This document shows, in pieces, positions 55,196 to 64,000 of a stretch of DNA of 64,000 bases. The notes beneath the pieces were generated by a model. The model was not told the origin of the DNA, searched no databases, and saw nothing but the letters and a program-made list of their open reading frames with translations. The stretch is from the NCBI RefSeq assembly GCF_017591425.1, contig NW_024466307.1:5595001-5659000 (forward strand), in the 5' to 3' direction. A program made the position numbers and the translations under genes. The first letter of the stretch is position 1. Each line of letters opens with the position of its first letter. Source of the DNA: Ochotona curzoniae. Lineage: Eukaryota > Chordata > Mammalia > Lagomorpha > Ochotonidae.

Positions 55196-57310
55196 TTTAG
55201 TTCAATGTCATAGGCGGTTAAGGAGAGTGGATGGAGGTGGGCCAGAAGACAAAAGAGGAAAGAAAAAAAAATGAGGAAGAAAAGAAGGTGAAAACAGGGA
55301 GAAGTTGACAACAGAAGTAACAGCAGTCACCGGAAGGGAGAAACGGAAACAAACGCGGAGGGTTGAGCTCAAGCCTGTGAGGGCAGTTCCAGCCATGCAA
55401 CCAAAGTTGGCCACACTGCGGGGAGTGCTGGAAATGGACGCTTCATCGCTGGCTTTCAAACACTGACATTCTGCTGGGCACTACCAATGCGAGATCATAA
55501 CCAGGTTTCTATAATTGTCTTTGACTGGGATGTGTAAACATAACCTAATTGATTAAGACAAGAACTTTCTGTGCAAGGAGGATGTCCGAGATAAAGATGA
55601 TCAGAATGCCCCCCTGCAATTGTGTCGATTTCAGCGCGGGTGGGTTGAGGTTTGAAGATCCAAGCCAAACAGTTTAAGAACTCTGACTAGTCTCCTAACA
55701 CAGTTACATGCACAACCTACCCAGGGAGTCAGCGTGACATCCTAATTTCTCTTGCAAAAAACAAATCATTTTCCCACCAGCCTGAAACAAAAGTGTGTAC
55801 AGGTTCATTTTATTTGTGGCAGTTTTTTTTTGTTGTTGTTGTTGTTTGTTTTGTTTTGTTTTGCGTGCGTGTATTTTTTTACATTAAGCGTACTTTTCTT
55901 CCTTCCAAAGGAAGCCAGCAGGGAGACCTCATTCCCACAGCCCCAGTATGGTGTGCCATTCTTGGCGGGGGACTCTAGGTGCTGCTGAAGCTGCATAGCT
56001 GCAAAACACTCGGCGAGGCCTGCAGTTCTTTGGCTTGTTACTGTTCTATTTTAGCCCTGTCCTTGTCTTCCCACTCAAATTCTGTCCCTGGCATGTGTTT
56101 GGATCTGCTGCATCCCCCAGTTCTTCACACTCAATAGAATCAGAAAACAGAAGCTCAACTTGCCAATGAGTCATTCCGCTGGAAGGATGGTGGTGGACCG
56201 CCGGTGGCTTGGAATAGATCCAGTTGGACAGGGGGAGAGAGACAACAGTCCTTGGTTCATTGTGTTCTGCCGAGGGAGCCCAGGCAGAATGGGGGGTGGG
56301 TGCTTTCCGAGTAAATTGAAGCCAATGCTCATATTACACTCTAAAGAAAAGTTTGCTAAAGAAACAATGCTCTGGAGATAATGCCGCCGAAGCTCAGAAT
56401 CTGTGTTCCTCACTTGTTTTGAGGGTCAGGCACTTTTGTTGTTGTTGTTGTTCACATCCTTTGAGCAGTTCTCAGAGCATAATTTGTTTCCCGTCTTTTT
56501 GTTCTATGAGTGAAAAGGTCAACACCCTTTGACATGGCCTGAGCTGTTACGCACACCCGGGGAAACGTCGCCAGCAGTGCCAGACTTAAAACAACTTGGG
56601 GGCAACCAGAGTCAAACACAGGAAGTGTTGTTCAAACCCCGGGAGAATACTGGCTTTGTTGATTAGCCAACTTACATCTCGTTGAATTGCTAAGTGTCGC
56701 TATCTTGAATGAGCAGAAATATCAGAGACTCCAGACCCAGATGAGGTATTTGTAGGCGTGATAGAACAACATCACTCTCCGAAAGTGTCCCCTACAGGAA
56801 TCTAAACACAGAGTGGCTATTTTCTTAAATGGGAAAAGTTCCATCTCTGGTCCCCGTAGTCCAATATGTGCTAAATGATTCCACAAATGAACAAACACCA
56901 CACTGATGAGACAGTAAATTTAGTGGGAGAAATAATCAACCAGGAATGCAGGATAAAATGTGGATTTTTTTATCAAGTCTAATCAAAAAATGAATCACAC
57001 ATTCAAGCTTGTACTCACAAATTTTTAAAAATTAATTTACCTCAGGAAATACCTATTCAAAAAAGCATCAGAAATATTTTTACTTACATAGTATGTGTCA
57101 ATATTTATGCATCCAACGAGCTATTAACTGTTATTTTATGAGAATGAGATAATGTTTTAATGCCACTTTCCAGATTGAGATAGAAATGTTAAGTGCTTTG
57201 TTTAGGGTCATTTAGCAAAGCTAAAACCACAGACACCTTTTTAGTTCCTCAATTACTGACTTCCTGCCTATCTTTCAATTTGGCCAATCATTTTGCTTCT
57301 AAACATATGA
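55196..57310. other. Repeat-poor unique sequence
   Basis: No transposon is recognised. A (GTT)n/(GTTTT)n tract lies at 55830-55863 and a (GTT)n run at 56436-56452. The 56454-56720 part has several CpGs (TTACGCACACCCGGGGAAAC, GTCGCCAGCAGTGCC) and looks like possible conserved non-coding DNA. No exon supported. Confidence 0.4.
55828..55863. repeat. T/G-rich simple repeat
   Basis: TTTTTTTTTGTTGTTGTTGT followed by TGTTTGTTTTGTTTTGTTTTG. Slippage repeat. Confidence 0.85.
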
Positions 57311-57315
57311 AAGGT

Positions 57316-57415
57316 CTTCAAAAAGTTCTTGGAAAACAAAAATGAGAAGTAGGCATTTCTCATGTAAAACAAAAAATGAAGTCTACATGCAGTTTTCCAT
57401 AACAGGCATCTTTCA
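57316..57415. mobile_element. Half of a short inverted-end element
   Basis: CTTCAAAAAGTTCTTGGAAA (57316-57335) is an almost exact copy of the shared terminal motif, followed by an A-rich body (AACAAAAAATGAAGTCTACATG). The mirror-image end is not visible, so the element is truncated or decayed on the right. Confidence 0.45.
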
Positions 57416-57574
57416 CCTCATCCTAGAGAAGATTTGAGGTCGTAGAAAGAATAAAATACCATATAGAAGCCTTCCATTTGGAAACAGGCAAAATATGGCT
57501 AAAACACACACCAGCCTTTTATAGTATCAAGGCTGATACTAACAACGAATCTGTGCAAAGAACGGTTCAGGTCA

Positions 57575-57820
57575 GTCGAAACAGCCTGGCCTAGTGGATG
57601 GCCAAGTCTTGGTTGGTGTTCTTGAGTCCTGGTCCTAGCTCCGCCATAAATTAGGTGAATTGCTCTTAACTTTGCCAGGTTGACTTTCCTTATCCGTCAA
57701 GGGGTATAATAAGACCTGACCTCTCTCAGGAAAGTCATGGACATCAAAGGAGCCACAAACACAAAAGGGAGTTTTAAAGAATATGACAAGCTGTAAAGTG
57801 CAATACAAATTTCATTACTG
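57575..57820 (+). mobile_element. MIR SINE
   Basis: The best MIR copy in the window. GCCTGGCCTAGTGGATGGCC (head), GAGTCCTGGTCCTAGCTCCGCCATAAATTAGG, TTAACTTTGCCAGGTTGACTTTCCTTATCCGTCAAGGGGTATAATAAGACC and AAGCTGTAAAGTGCAATACAAA follow forward MIR order from the tRNA-like part through the core to the 3' end. Confidence 0.82.
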
Positions 57821-58239
57821 ATTGTGTTAGTGGAACTATTGTCACACTTGGAAGGGCTAGCAAAAAGCCAATGAATAAAATAGATGTCATAAATTAATAG
57901 TTTTTAACTAGTTTGTATCACTAATACCATTGAAAACCTCATAAAAATAATGAGCTTTTTCTTCAGAAAAGTTCACATTCAGAAATTATAATTTCAATAG
58001 ATTCTCAAAAGATCAGTATCCCATGTGTTCCTTGAGCTCACATTAAAAACACTTGGGACCCAATTGGAAGATGGCCCTGGGGCCTTTATCAGCAGTGGGG
58101 ACTGGGATGGGCTAGGACAAAAGAGAGCTTTATGGGAGCGTGGATATTCAAGGGAGTATTTTACAGACATGGAGTTCTTGAGGGGGTTCCACAGGCTGGA
58201 CCATTGCACTCGCAGGTAAATAAGGGAATTGAGACCAGA
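57821..58239. other. Unique sequence before the composite element
   Basis: No named repeat. The part 58040-58240 is richer in G than the flanks and might be the 5' domain of the composite element, but there is no second copy to confirm it. Confidence 0.4.
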
Positions 58240-58889
58240 TTGTTTGGATCCAACAAATGTACTCACCCATGTGGGAGACCTGGGCTGGGCAGATGCCACC
58301 ACCCACTGTCCACTGGCACATACAAAAGCTAGGGCTGGAAGGTCCTGTCTGGCCAGTGCTAGGTCACTATACCTGCCAGCGATTGTTGGGGCAGGAGATA
58401 GGCCATGTAAAGCTGGGCAATGATGCCGACTGACAGCAGAGAGAACCAGATTGAGGGACAGATCCTGTAGGGGGTATGCAGGCTCATCTTTGTGAGTCTG
58501 CAGTACCCACGGGTTTGCATGAGAGCTGAGGGTGGAGACAGACCAAGCTAGGCATGACTAATGGATCAGACCTACACTCACAGGAATTGGGGCTGGTAGT
58601 AGGCTAGGCTGGCCAGGCTGCAATATGCATGGGCACACACAAGAATCAAGCCTGAAGGAAGGCTGAGCCACAACATTCACCAGTATATGCAAAAGCCAGG
58701 ACTAAGGGTGGACTACCAGGCAGGGGCCTAGCACCTGCCAGCATGCATGAGATGTAGATCTGGGAACAGGTCTGACAGGCGAATTTGAGGAACTCCCCTA
58801 CTAGGCCACAGCTCCCGCTGGTGAGCATAACATCTAGGCATAGGGGGTAGGCTAGGCCAGAAAGGGTGGCATTTGTGTAAGCTGGCTTA

Positions 58890-58914
58890 GGGGGCTGGGC
58901 TGGGCTGGGCTGGG
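58890..58914 (+). repeat. (GGGCT)n G-quadruplex-prone run
   Basis: Five runs of at least three G separated by CT, starting GGGGGCTGGGCTGGGCTGGG. This satisfies the classical G-quadruplex pattern with 2-base loops. Confidence 0.85.
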
Positions 58915-59764
58915 CCAAACCTTATCACCCACCGGCATGCATGGAAACCAGGACAGGGTGTGGGCTACACCTGGCTAAGTTACTTCACCCACTGGTTCAC
59001 ATGAGAACCAAGGGTAGGAGTAGGCTGGGGAGGGTTAGACTGAAGTACCCACCAGCAAAGTTGGGACTAGAAATGGGTCAGGCCAGGTTAAGCTGCAGCA
59101 TCTGCTGTCAAGTGGCAAGACTGGGGGCAGGCCATAACAGGTTGGGTAGGAGCACTAGAAGCACATACAGATCCAGGCTAGAAGTGAAGCTGGTAAGAGA
59201 ACTAAGCTAACTTAGCTCCTGCTAAGCTGAAGCTCCCATTGGTAAGTGCAAGAACCAGGACTGGGGAGCAGGCTGGCATAAACATGGCTGTAGCACCCAT
59301 CAATATGTATGTGGGCTGGGCCTGTAGTCAAGCCAGACTGAGCTAGACCCCAGCCACTTCTGGTGCTCATAAGATCCAGAGTGGGTACAGGACAGGCTGG
59401 GGTAGGTTTCAGCACCCACTGGGCCACATGGGAGCTGGGATTGGGGGTGGGCTAGGTGGGGCTGGGATGTAGTACATGCTAATGAATGCCAGGACTGAAG
59501 GCGAGTCATGTTGCAAGATCTACAACTGGAAGTTGGGTCTGATAGGGGAACTTGGGAAACTCCACTGTTACGCTGCAGTTCCTGCTTGTGAGTGTGAGAT
59601 CAAAGGCTAGAGCAGCCTATGCCAGGCGGAGCTCCAGTACCTGACAGTATATACATGGGCCAGTTTTGGGGGCAGGCTGTGTCAATCCACATCACCCAAT
59701 AGCAGGTGCAAGAGACAAGAGAGGGTGCAGGCTGGGCTGGGTTGGGTACACATGAGGGATACAA

Positions 59765-59799
59765 CTGGGACTACTGGGACTACTGGGACTACTGGGCTG
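59765..59799 (+). repeat. 9-bp TACTGGGAC sub-array
   Basis: Four GGG runs at 59767, 59776, 59785 and 59794 with ACTACT loops. A recent local 9-bp expansion inside the diverged array, also G-quadruplex-compatible. Confidence 0.9.
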
Positions 59800-60620
59800 A
59801 GCTAGGCTACAGCACCCACTGATGAATGACAAGGTGAGGTGGGCCATCCCAAACCAGGCCTCAGCTTCCACTGGCAAACACAAGACCCAAGACTGGACAT
59901 GAGCCTGGTAGGGACTCCCTTGCTAGGCTACTGCTCTCACTGATGAGTGTGAAAGCTTGAACTGGGGGACAGACTGGGTTAAGCAGGGTTATAATACCTG
60001 TCAGCCAACATGAACTAAGTTTGGGGGGAGGGCCAGGCTAGGCTAGATAATGCATCTGCTGGCATATGCAAAAGACAGGGTGGGCCAGCTGGACTTTGCC
60101 ACAGTATCTGCTGGCAAGTACTGGGACTGGGTGCAAGTCATGCCAGACTGGATTGCAGCACCCCCTGGAAAGCACTAAATGCAGGGCTGGGAGTGGGCCT
60201 ATAGGGGAACTGTGGATACTCCTTTGCTGGCCTGATGCTCCTGCTGGTAAGCATGAGAGCCAGGGCTGAGGGCAGGCCAGGCTAGACAAGGAAACAGTAC
60301 CTGTTGGTATACAAGTGTGCTGGGTCTGGGGGTGGGTTGGACTGAGCTAAGGTGCAGAACCCATGGGTGTGTACATGAGCCATATGGGATGTGGGATGGG
60401 TCAGACTAGACTGCTGCAAATGCTGACATACACAGAAACTAGAGCTGAGGTCAGGTCTGGTAGGGGTTATTGGGGATTGCCCCAGCTAGGCTGCAGTTCC
60501 CACTGGTATGTATAATGGCTGGATTTGTGAATAGATGATTTTGTGATAGGCTGGGTTTGGGCTAGGCTACAGTACCTGTCAATTTGTATGGGAGATGGTT
60601 TTTGGGGTGGAACTAACCAG

Positions 60621-61345
60621 GCAACTGCATTCACCAGTATATGTGTAGGTTGATGTGAGTGACAGGCTGGACCAGACCCCTCACTAACTGACACACACAA
60701 GACTCAAGTCTAGGGAACTCTCCAATCAGACCTCTGGACTCAAAACTCTGGCCACAGGAAAAATAACAGCATATGATTCCATCCTTTGAGTGCACATATC
60801 AGGGTTGGACCTCCTCAGTGGCTGATGCCTGAGTGGTGGACAGCATGCCCAGATGCACATGGGGAATATGACAGCCAGCTCATTTAGGCCAACAGAGTAT
60901 GTTGAGTGCCTCATCAGAGGATGGAAAGCAGAAAAGATTGGACAAGTCTCTGGCCTACCTTAGGCAGCAGGTGTCTGGGTGTTTGGATAAACTAAGGTGG
61001 ACTTGGTTAGCCAACAGACCTTGGAAAGATTTTCTCAACCCTGGTGCGATGATGCCAACAACATTTCAGAACTATCAAAACATCTCAAGCAATACCCTCA
61101 GCACGCTCATCCCTACATCAGAGTCTCTAAGACAACATCAAATGACTGCCCCTCATCCCCAGGTACACAGGTAGTTTGGCAGCAGGAAGAAGCCTCCTCC
61201 TCAACACTTTGCAGATACAAGAGAATAAGAAAAAAACTGGAAACATGTGTCCCACCCGCCTTCCTCCATACCTCGAACCCCCTGACCCTAATCAGTGGCC
61301 CTCATGAGCATATTTTGTTTTCAACTACGTAAGCAACATTAAAAA
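60621..61345 (+). mobile_element. 3' domain and tail of the composite element
   Basis: This is shared with 46.3-47.05 kb in reverse. Matching blocks are GCAACTGCATTCACCAG, GGTTGATGTGAGTGACAG, GGACTCAAAACTCTGGCC, CTAAGGTGGACTTGG and ACATTTCAGAACTATCAAAAC. AATAAA is near 61340. A 111-codon frame overlapping 60997-61332 is not preserved in the other copy as far as I can see. Confidence 0.75.
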
Positions 61346-61680
61346 TAAAATGTAAAAGGTAATACGAAAACACACACACACACACTAATGTAAACACTTG
61401 TTTCAGACAAAAAGAATGGTGAATCACCTTGAGAACTGGAGGCACAAGAATCAAATAGTATGATCTGACACACTGGAGAGCTTGACAAACAAGAACAGTA
61501 AGAAGATAAAGATGACATGTGATCACACCTCCCCTGTACCGAACAGCAATTAACATAAAGTAACAACTCTGTATTACTCTGATGTTCCCATCCCCACATT
61601 CTGCACAGGACCACACTGTGGCTAATTCTGGCTTCACATGCAAGTAGTAATGGGCCCGTGCTATTAAGATCACTCCTTTT
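61346..61680. other. Unique sequence with a short CA run
   Basis: (AC)n at 61370-61386 directly follows the composite tail and may be its expanded A/C end. The 135-codon minus frame across this stretch starts in a SINE and reads through the CA run, so it is not credible. Confidence 0.5.
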
Positions 61681-61695
61681 AAAACTGCTGCTGCT

Positions 61696-62027
61696 GGGCC
61701 CGGTGGCATGGCCTAGCGGCTAAAGTCCTCTCCTTGAACGCCCCGGGATCCCATATGGGCACCGGTTCTAATCCTGGCAGCTCCACTTCCCATCCAGCTC
61801 CCTGCTTGTGGCCTGGGAAAGCAGTTGAGGACATCCCAAAGCTTTGGGACCCTGTTCCCGTGTGGGAGACCTGGAAGAGATTCCTGGCTCCTGGCTTTGG
61901 ATCGGCGCAGCACTGGCCATTGCACTCACTTGGGGAGTGAATCATTGGACGGAAAATCTTCCTCTCTGTCTCTCCTCCTCTGTATATCTGACTTTGTAAT
62001 AAAAATGAATACATCTTTCAAAAAAAC
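61696..62027 (+). mobile_element. Young pika-type SINE with exact 12-bp duplication
   Basis: GGGCCCGGTGGCATGGCCTAG head (A-box region), TAAAGTCCTCTCCTTGAACG, GGATCCCATATGGGCACCGG, GGTTCTAATCC (B box, 61765), GGGAAAGCAGTTGAGGACAT and TTTGTAATAAAAATGAATAC. AAAACTGCTGCT is present at 61681-61692 and 62028-62039. Both tRNA-like boxes look intact, so this is among the copies most likely to have been transcribed. Confidence 0.96.
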
Positions 62028-62039
62028 AAAACTGCTGCT

Positions 62040-63804
62040 ACCCTGGTCACAGCCTTGACTCTGAGGATCTCAATGCCTTATTGGTGCTGCCCATAGTTAG
62101 GCCTTCCATACGTAAGTTGACAACTTGAACCTCAGACATAACTTCTGACATACTCCAGGAACCCAGGGTTACTTATATCCACTATCTTTGTGCATGCTTC
62201 AAACCCCTATTCTGCTTTCATACCTCCTCTGACATTTGACACGCCTGCCTGACCTAGTCTTGACTGAGCAGCCAGATCCCATCTTCTCATGGCCCTGAGG
62301 ACAGGACAGATTCCATCTTCGGTCTTTCTTTGTCCTATCTCAACATGATTTCTGCTGATTCCTGACCTGCACAGTGCGGTGAGAAAGCACAGACTCCTAG
62401 CAACGTGCTTGTTTGGTGAAATTGCTGAGGCGTGTATGGAACAGTGAATAGTTGGGCATGTTTTTCCTCACACAGCCACTGAACCAAAGACTCTGAACCC
62501 GAGAGCAGTTCTTCCAATTTGCTGTGCCTTAGATGGTTCTAAAATTTTCCAAAACCCAAAGCGTCAGTAACAGATGGAAATGGAGTCCTTAACTGTTGGA
62601 TTATCTTTCATAGCGAAACAGCAGTGTGGTACTGTTGCGCATTTCAGGGTATTTATATATGTAAACACACATTTCTCTCATTTTTCTGTCACCTTGGAAT
62701 ATGCTGTACATCCTACTATTAACTTTCTGTACTTGAGACTAGCTGAGGCTTTTTTTTTTTTTTGTGGCCCACATAAAATCTCTAACTGTTCTATTATATA
62801 ATGCAACACTTGGATATATTCTTTCAACACTCACCTCTGGAGGATTCACAACTTGGGGAGAAAAGTAGGAAGCATGAAAAGGAGTAGGAGAGGTGGAATT
62901 AATAAGTAAGACCAGCCACTTCTCACTCCACTACACTTCTATGACTGTTCGAAACAGCAATGTATTTTAGGAATCATAAATATGCCCTTCTTTATGTAAT
63001 TCTGACAGGAACTTTCTTGCAAATTATGATAGCTTCAGCACAATCTGTTGGTGATCTTTGTTTTATGTGATGCTCAGAACTCTAGAATCTAAATTTAATA
63101 AGCATATAATTCCATTAATCTGATAAAGCACAGATCATGTATATTGCAAGGCATTTTATGGAAAACAGTCAACCTGCTTCAGCTTGAGAATCTCAGAGTT
63201 AGTTCATCTGATACTTAATCCATGCACCCAGAATCCAGTTCATCATTCTTTCTATATCACATATGGTTTTCAATATAAAATTTAAGACATATGACATGAC
63301 AAACCACTTAATGTTCTTAAACATTTGCCTGCCTTTAGATAAGCTGTTAAAGAAAACAAGCCTCTCTCCTTTTATTAATAAATAATAGTTTCAAAAGTAC
63401 CTTCTGGAAACTATCTTTGATTCAGCTTTAGCACTAAAAATATTAAGTTCATTTTAAACATATTATGTGAAAGTATAGTTACAAATATACAAGGTTATGA
63501 CATTTATATGGTGTAGGAGAGGGGGAATATAGTTCTGAGGGCAAGAGGCACAATCCTATCATGATACTGGTGGCACTCTGTCCTTCTGGCAATATGTCAG
63601 GTTGGAAAATAAGAAGATAATTATTTTGGAAGCCATTTCGGTTATTATTTCTATGTTGGAAGCCCCTAGGATAAGCACATGTTGCTGCCTACCTGCAGCC
63701 TGAGATCCATGGTGTAGGCAGCTGTGTACCTACAATATAACACCTGATGCCAACCCATTTAGTCAATGTTTTTCTCATCCATCCTGCAATCAAGCCATTG
63801 ATTC
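62040..63804. other. Unannotated unique sequence
   Basis: A T-tract lies at 62750-62763. No exon or named repeat is seen; frames are below 80 codons. Confidence 0.45.
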
Positions 63805-63930
63805 CTTCTTTTCATTCAGATATACTTAGTGTCCCCTTTGTGCAAGGCACAGTACAAAACCCTGGAAACACAGAAATGAATTACACTTGGGTTCTATCCT
63901 CCGACAACTTAAAATTATCAAGACAGGTTG
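63805..63930 (-). mobile_element. L2 LINE 3' fragment
   Basis: TCATTCAGATATACTTAGTGTCCCCTTTGTGCAAGGCACAGTACAAAACCCTGGAAACACAGAAATGAATTACAC follows the reversed L2 end ('attcaacaaatatttattgagcacctactatgtgccaggcactg...ctggggatacagcagtgaacaa'). Confidence 0.7.
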
Positions 63931-64000
63931 TAGTAAACTTCATGACTGAGTGCTATTACTAGAAAATATATTTACTACTTAAATGCCCAGGAGAGGGAAA

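Larger units (their letters stand above)
58250..60620 (+). repeat. Degenerate tandem array with higher-order periodicity
   Basis: Basic units of roughly 55-70 bp follow a pattern like GCAGCACCCACTGGTGTGCA, then GAGCCAGGACTGGGGGCAGG, then CTGGGCTAGGCT. A distinctive marker (GGTCTGATAGGGGAACT... then ACTCC...CTGCAGTTCCTGCTGGTGAG) starts near 58461, 58769, 59189, 59535, 59901, 60195 and 60454, giving higher-order steps of about 260-420 bp. The G-rich strand is the plus strand throughout. Two short sub-arrays, GGGCT and TACTGGGAC, lie inside. Confidence 0.85.
58240..61345 (+). mobile_element. Composite array element, long copy
   Basis: A GC-rich array of degenerate units (58250-60620) is followed by a unique 3' domain (60621-61345) ending in TTAAAAATAAAATG. 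The same order occurs inverted at 46.3-47.4 kb. The structure resembles SVA/LAVA-type composite retroposons (repeat array plus 3' domain plus poly-A signal) or an L1-like element with a repeated untranslated region. It shows no coding capacity. 5' limit and target-site duplication are not resolved. It may be a family already in repeat databases. Confidence 0.65.

Noticed and set aside
56160..56720. CpG island promoter
   Set aside because: CpGs are clustered only weakly and over a short span; not enough for an island.
58250..60620. CRISPR-like array
   Set aside because: Units are diverged, contiguous and without unique spacers, and the genome is mammalian; it is a degenerate tandem array.
61302..61709. 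135-codon minus-strand frame
   Set aside because: Begins in a SINE head and reads through a CA microsatellite; the composition shows no domain.

Overview
The window is non-coding mammalian nuclear DNA, and its repeats point to a lagomorph, most likely a pika (Ochotona). The main evidence is a tRNA-derived SINE of the lagomorph C-repeat family, present in about 30 copies. Its core reads GGATCCCATATGGGC, then GGTTCTAATCC, then a CAATAAAAATAAATAAATCTTT-like tail split by an AATAAA. This wording differs from the rabbit form I know, which has TTCGAGTCCCGGC and TTTCAAATAAATAAA; that is why I favour pika, but a species call needs an alignment. Also present are L1 fragments, ancient mammalian MIR and L2 pieces, two MaLR-type LTRs, short elements with inverted ends, and a 650-bp CA-rich array. 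I find no protein-coding exon, no processed pseudogene I can name, no CpG island, no tRNA or rRNA gene and no CRISPR. Every long open frame lies in a repeat or is short and unsupported. The window is therefore an intron or an intergenic region.

Layout. 0-19 kb: unique AT-rich DNA with scattered SINEs, including three close head-to-head inverted pairs (5.6-6.2, 8.0-8.7 and 16.3-17.2 kb) and one SINE inserted into an older SINE (15.3-15.9 kb). 19.4-22 kb: old SINE, L1 3' end, SINE, second L1 fragment. 22.7-25.2 kb and 28.9-29.4 kb: repeat-poor sequence that looks like conserved regulatory DNA. 25.8-26.4 kb: CA-rich array. 33.8-42.2 kb: a repeat-dense block with two MaLR LTRs, several SINEs, a 3' L1 remnant, and an L1 copy with an inverted 5' part that is still bracketed by a 22-bp target-site duplication. 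44.2-45.6 kb: repeat-poor, conserved-looking DNA with a CTCF-like motif. 46.3-47.4 kb (minus) and 58.2-61.3 kb (plus): two copies, inverted to each other, of an unusual composite element. It has a GC-rich tandem array with higher-order periodicity joined to a shared 3' domain of about 700 bp ending in an A-rich, AATAAA-bearing tail. 47.4-57.5 kb: SINEs, MIR pieces and AT-rich unique DNA.

The features do not form a gene pathway; what they record is retrotransposition history. L1 machinery is the known mobiliser of such SINEs, and perfect or near-perfect target-site duplications (16.9, 52.3 and 61.7 kb) mark the youngest insertions. The strongest candidate for something undescribed is the composite array element. 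Boundaries of old repeats are judged by eye and may be off by 20-50 bases.
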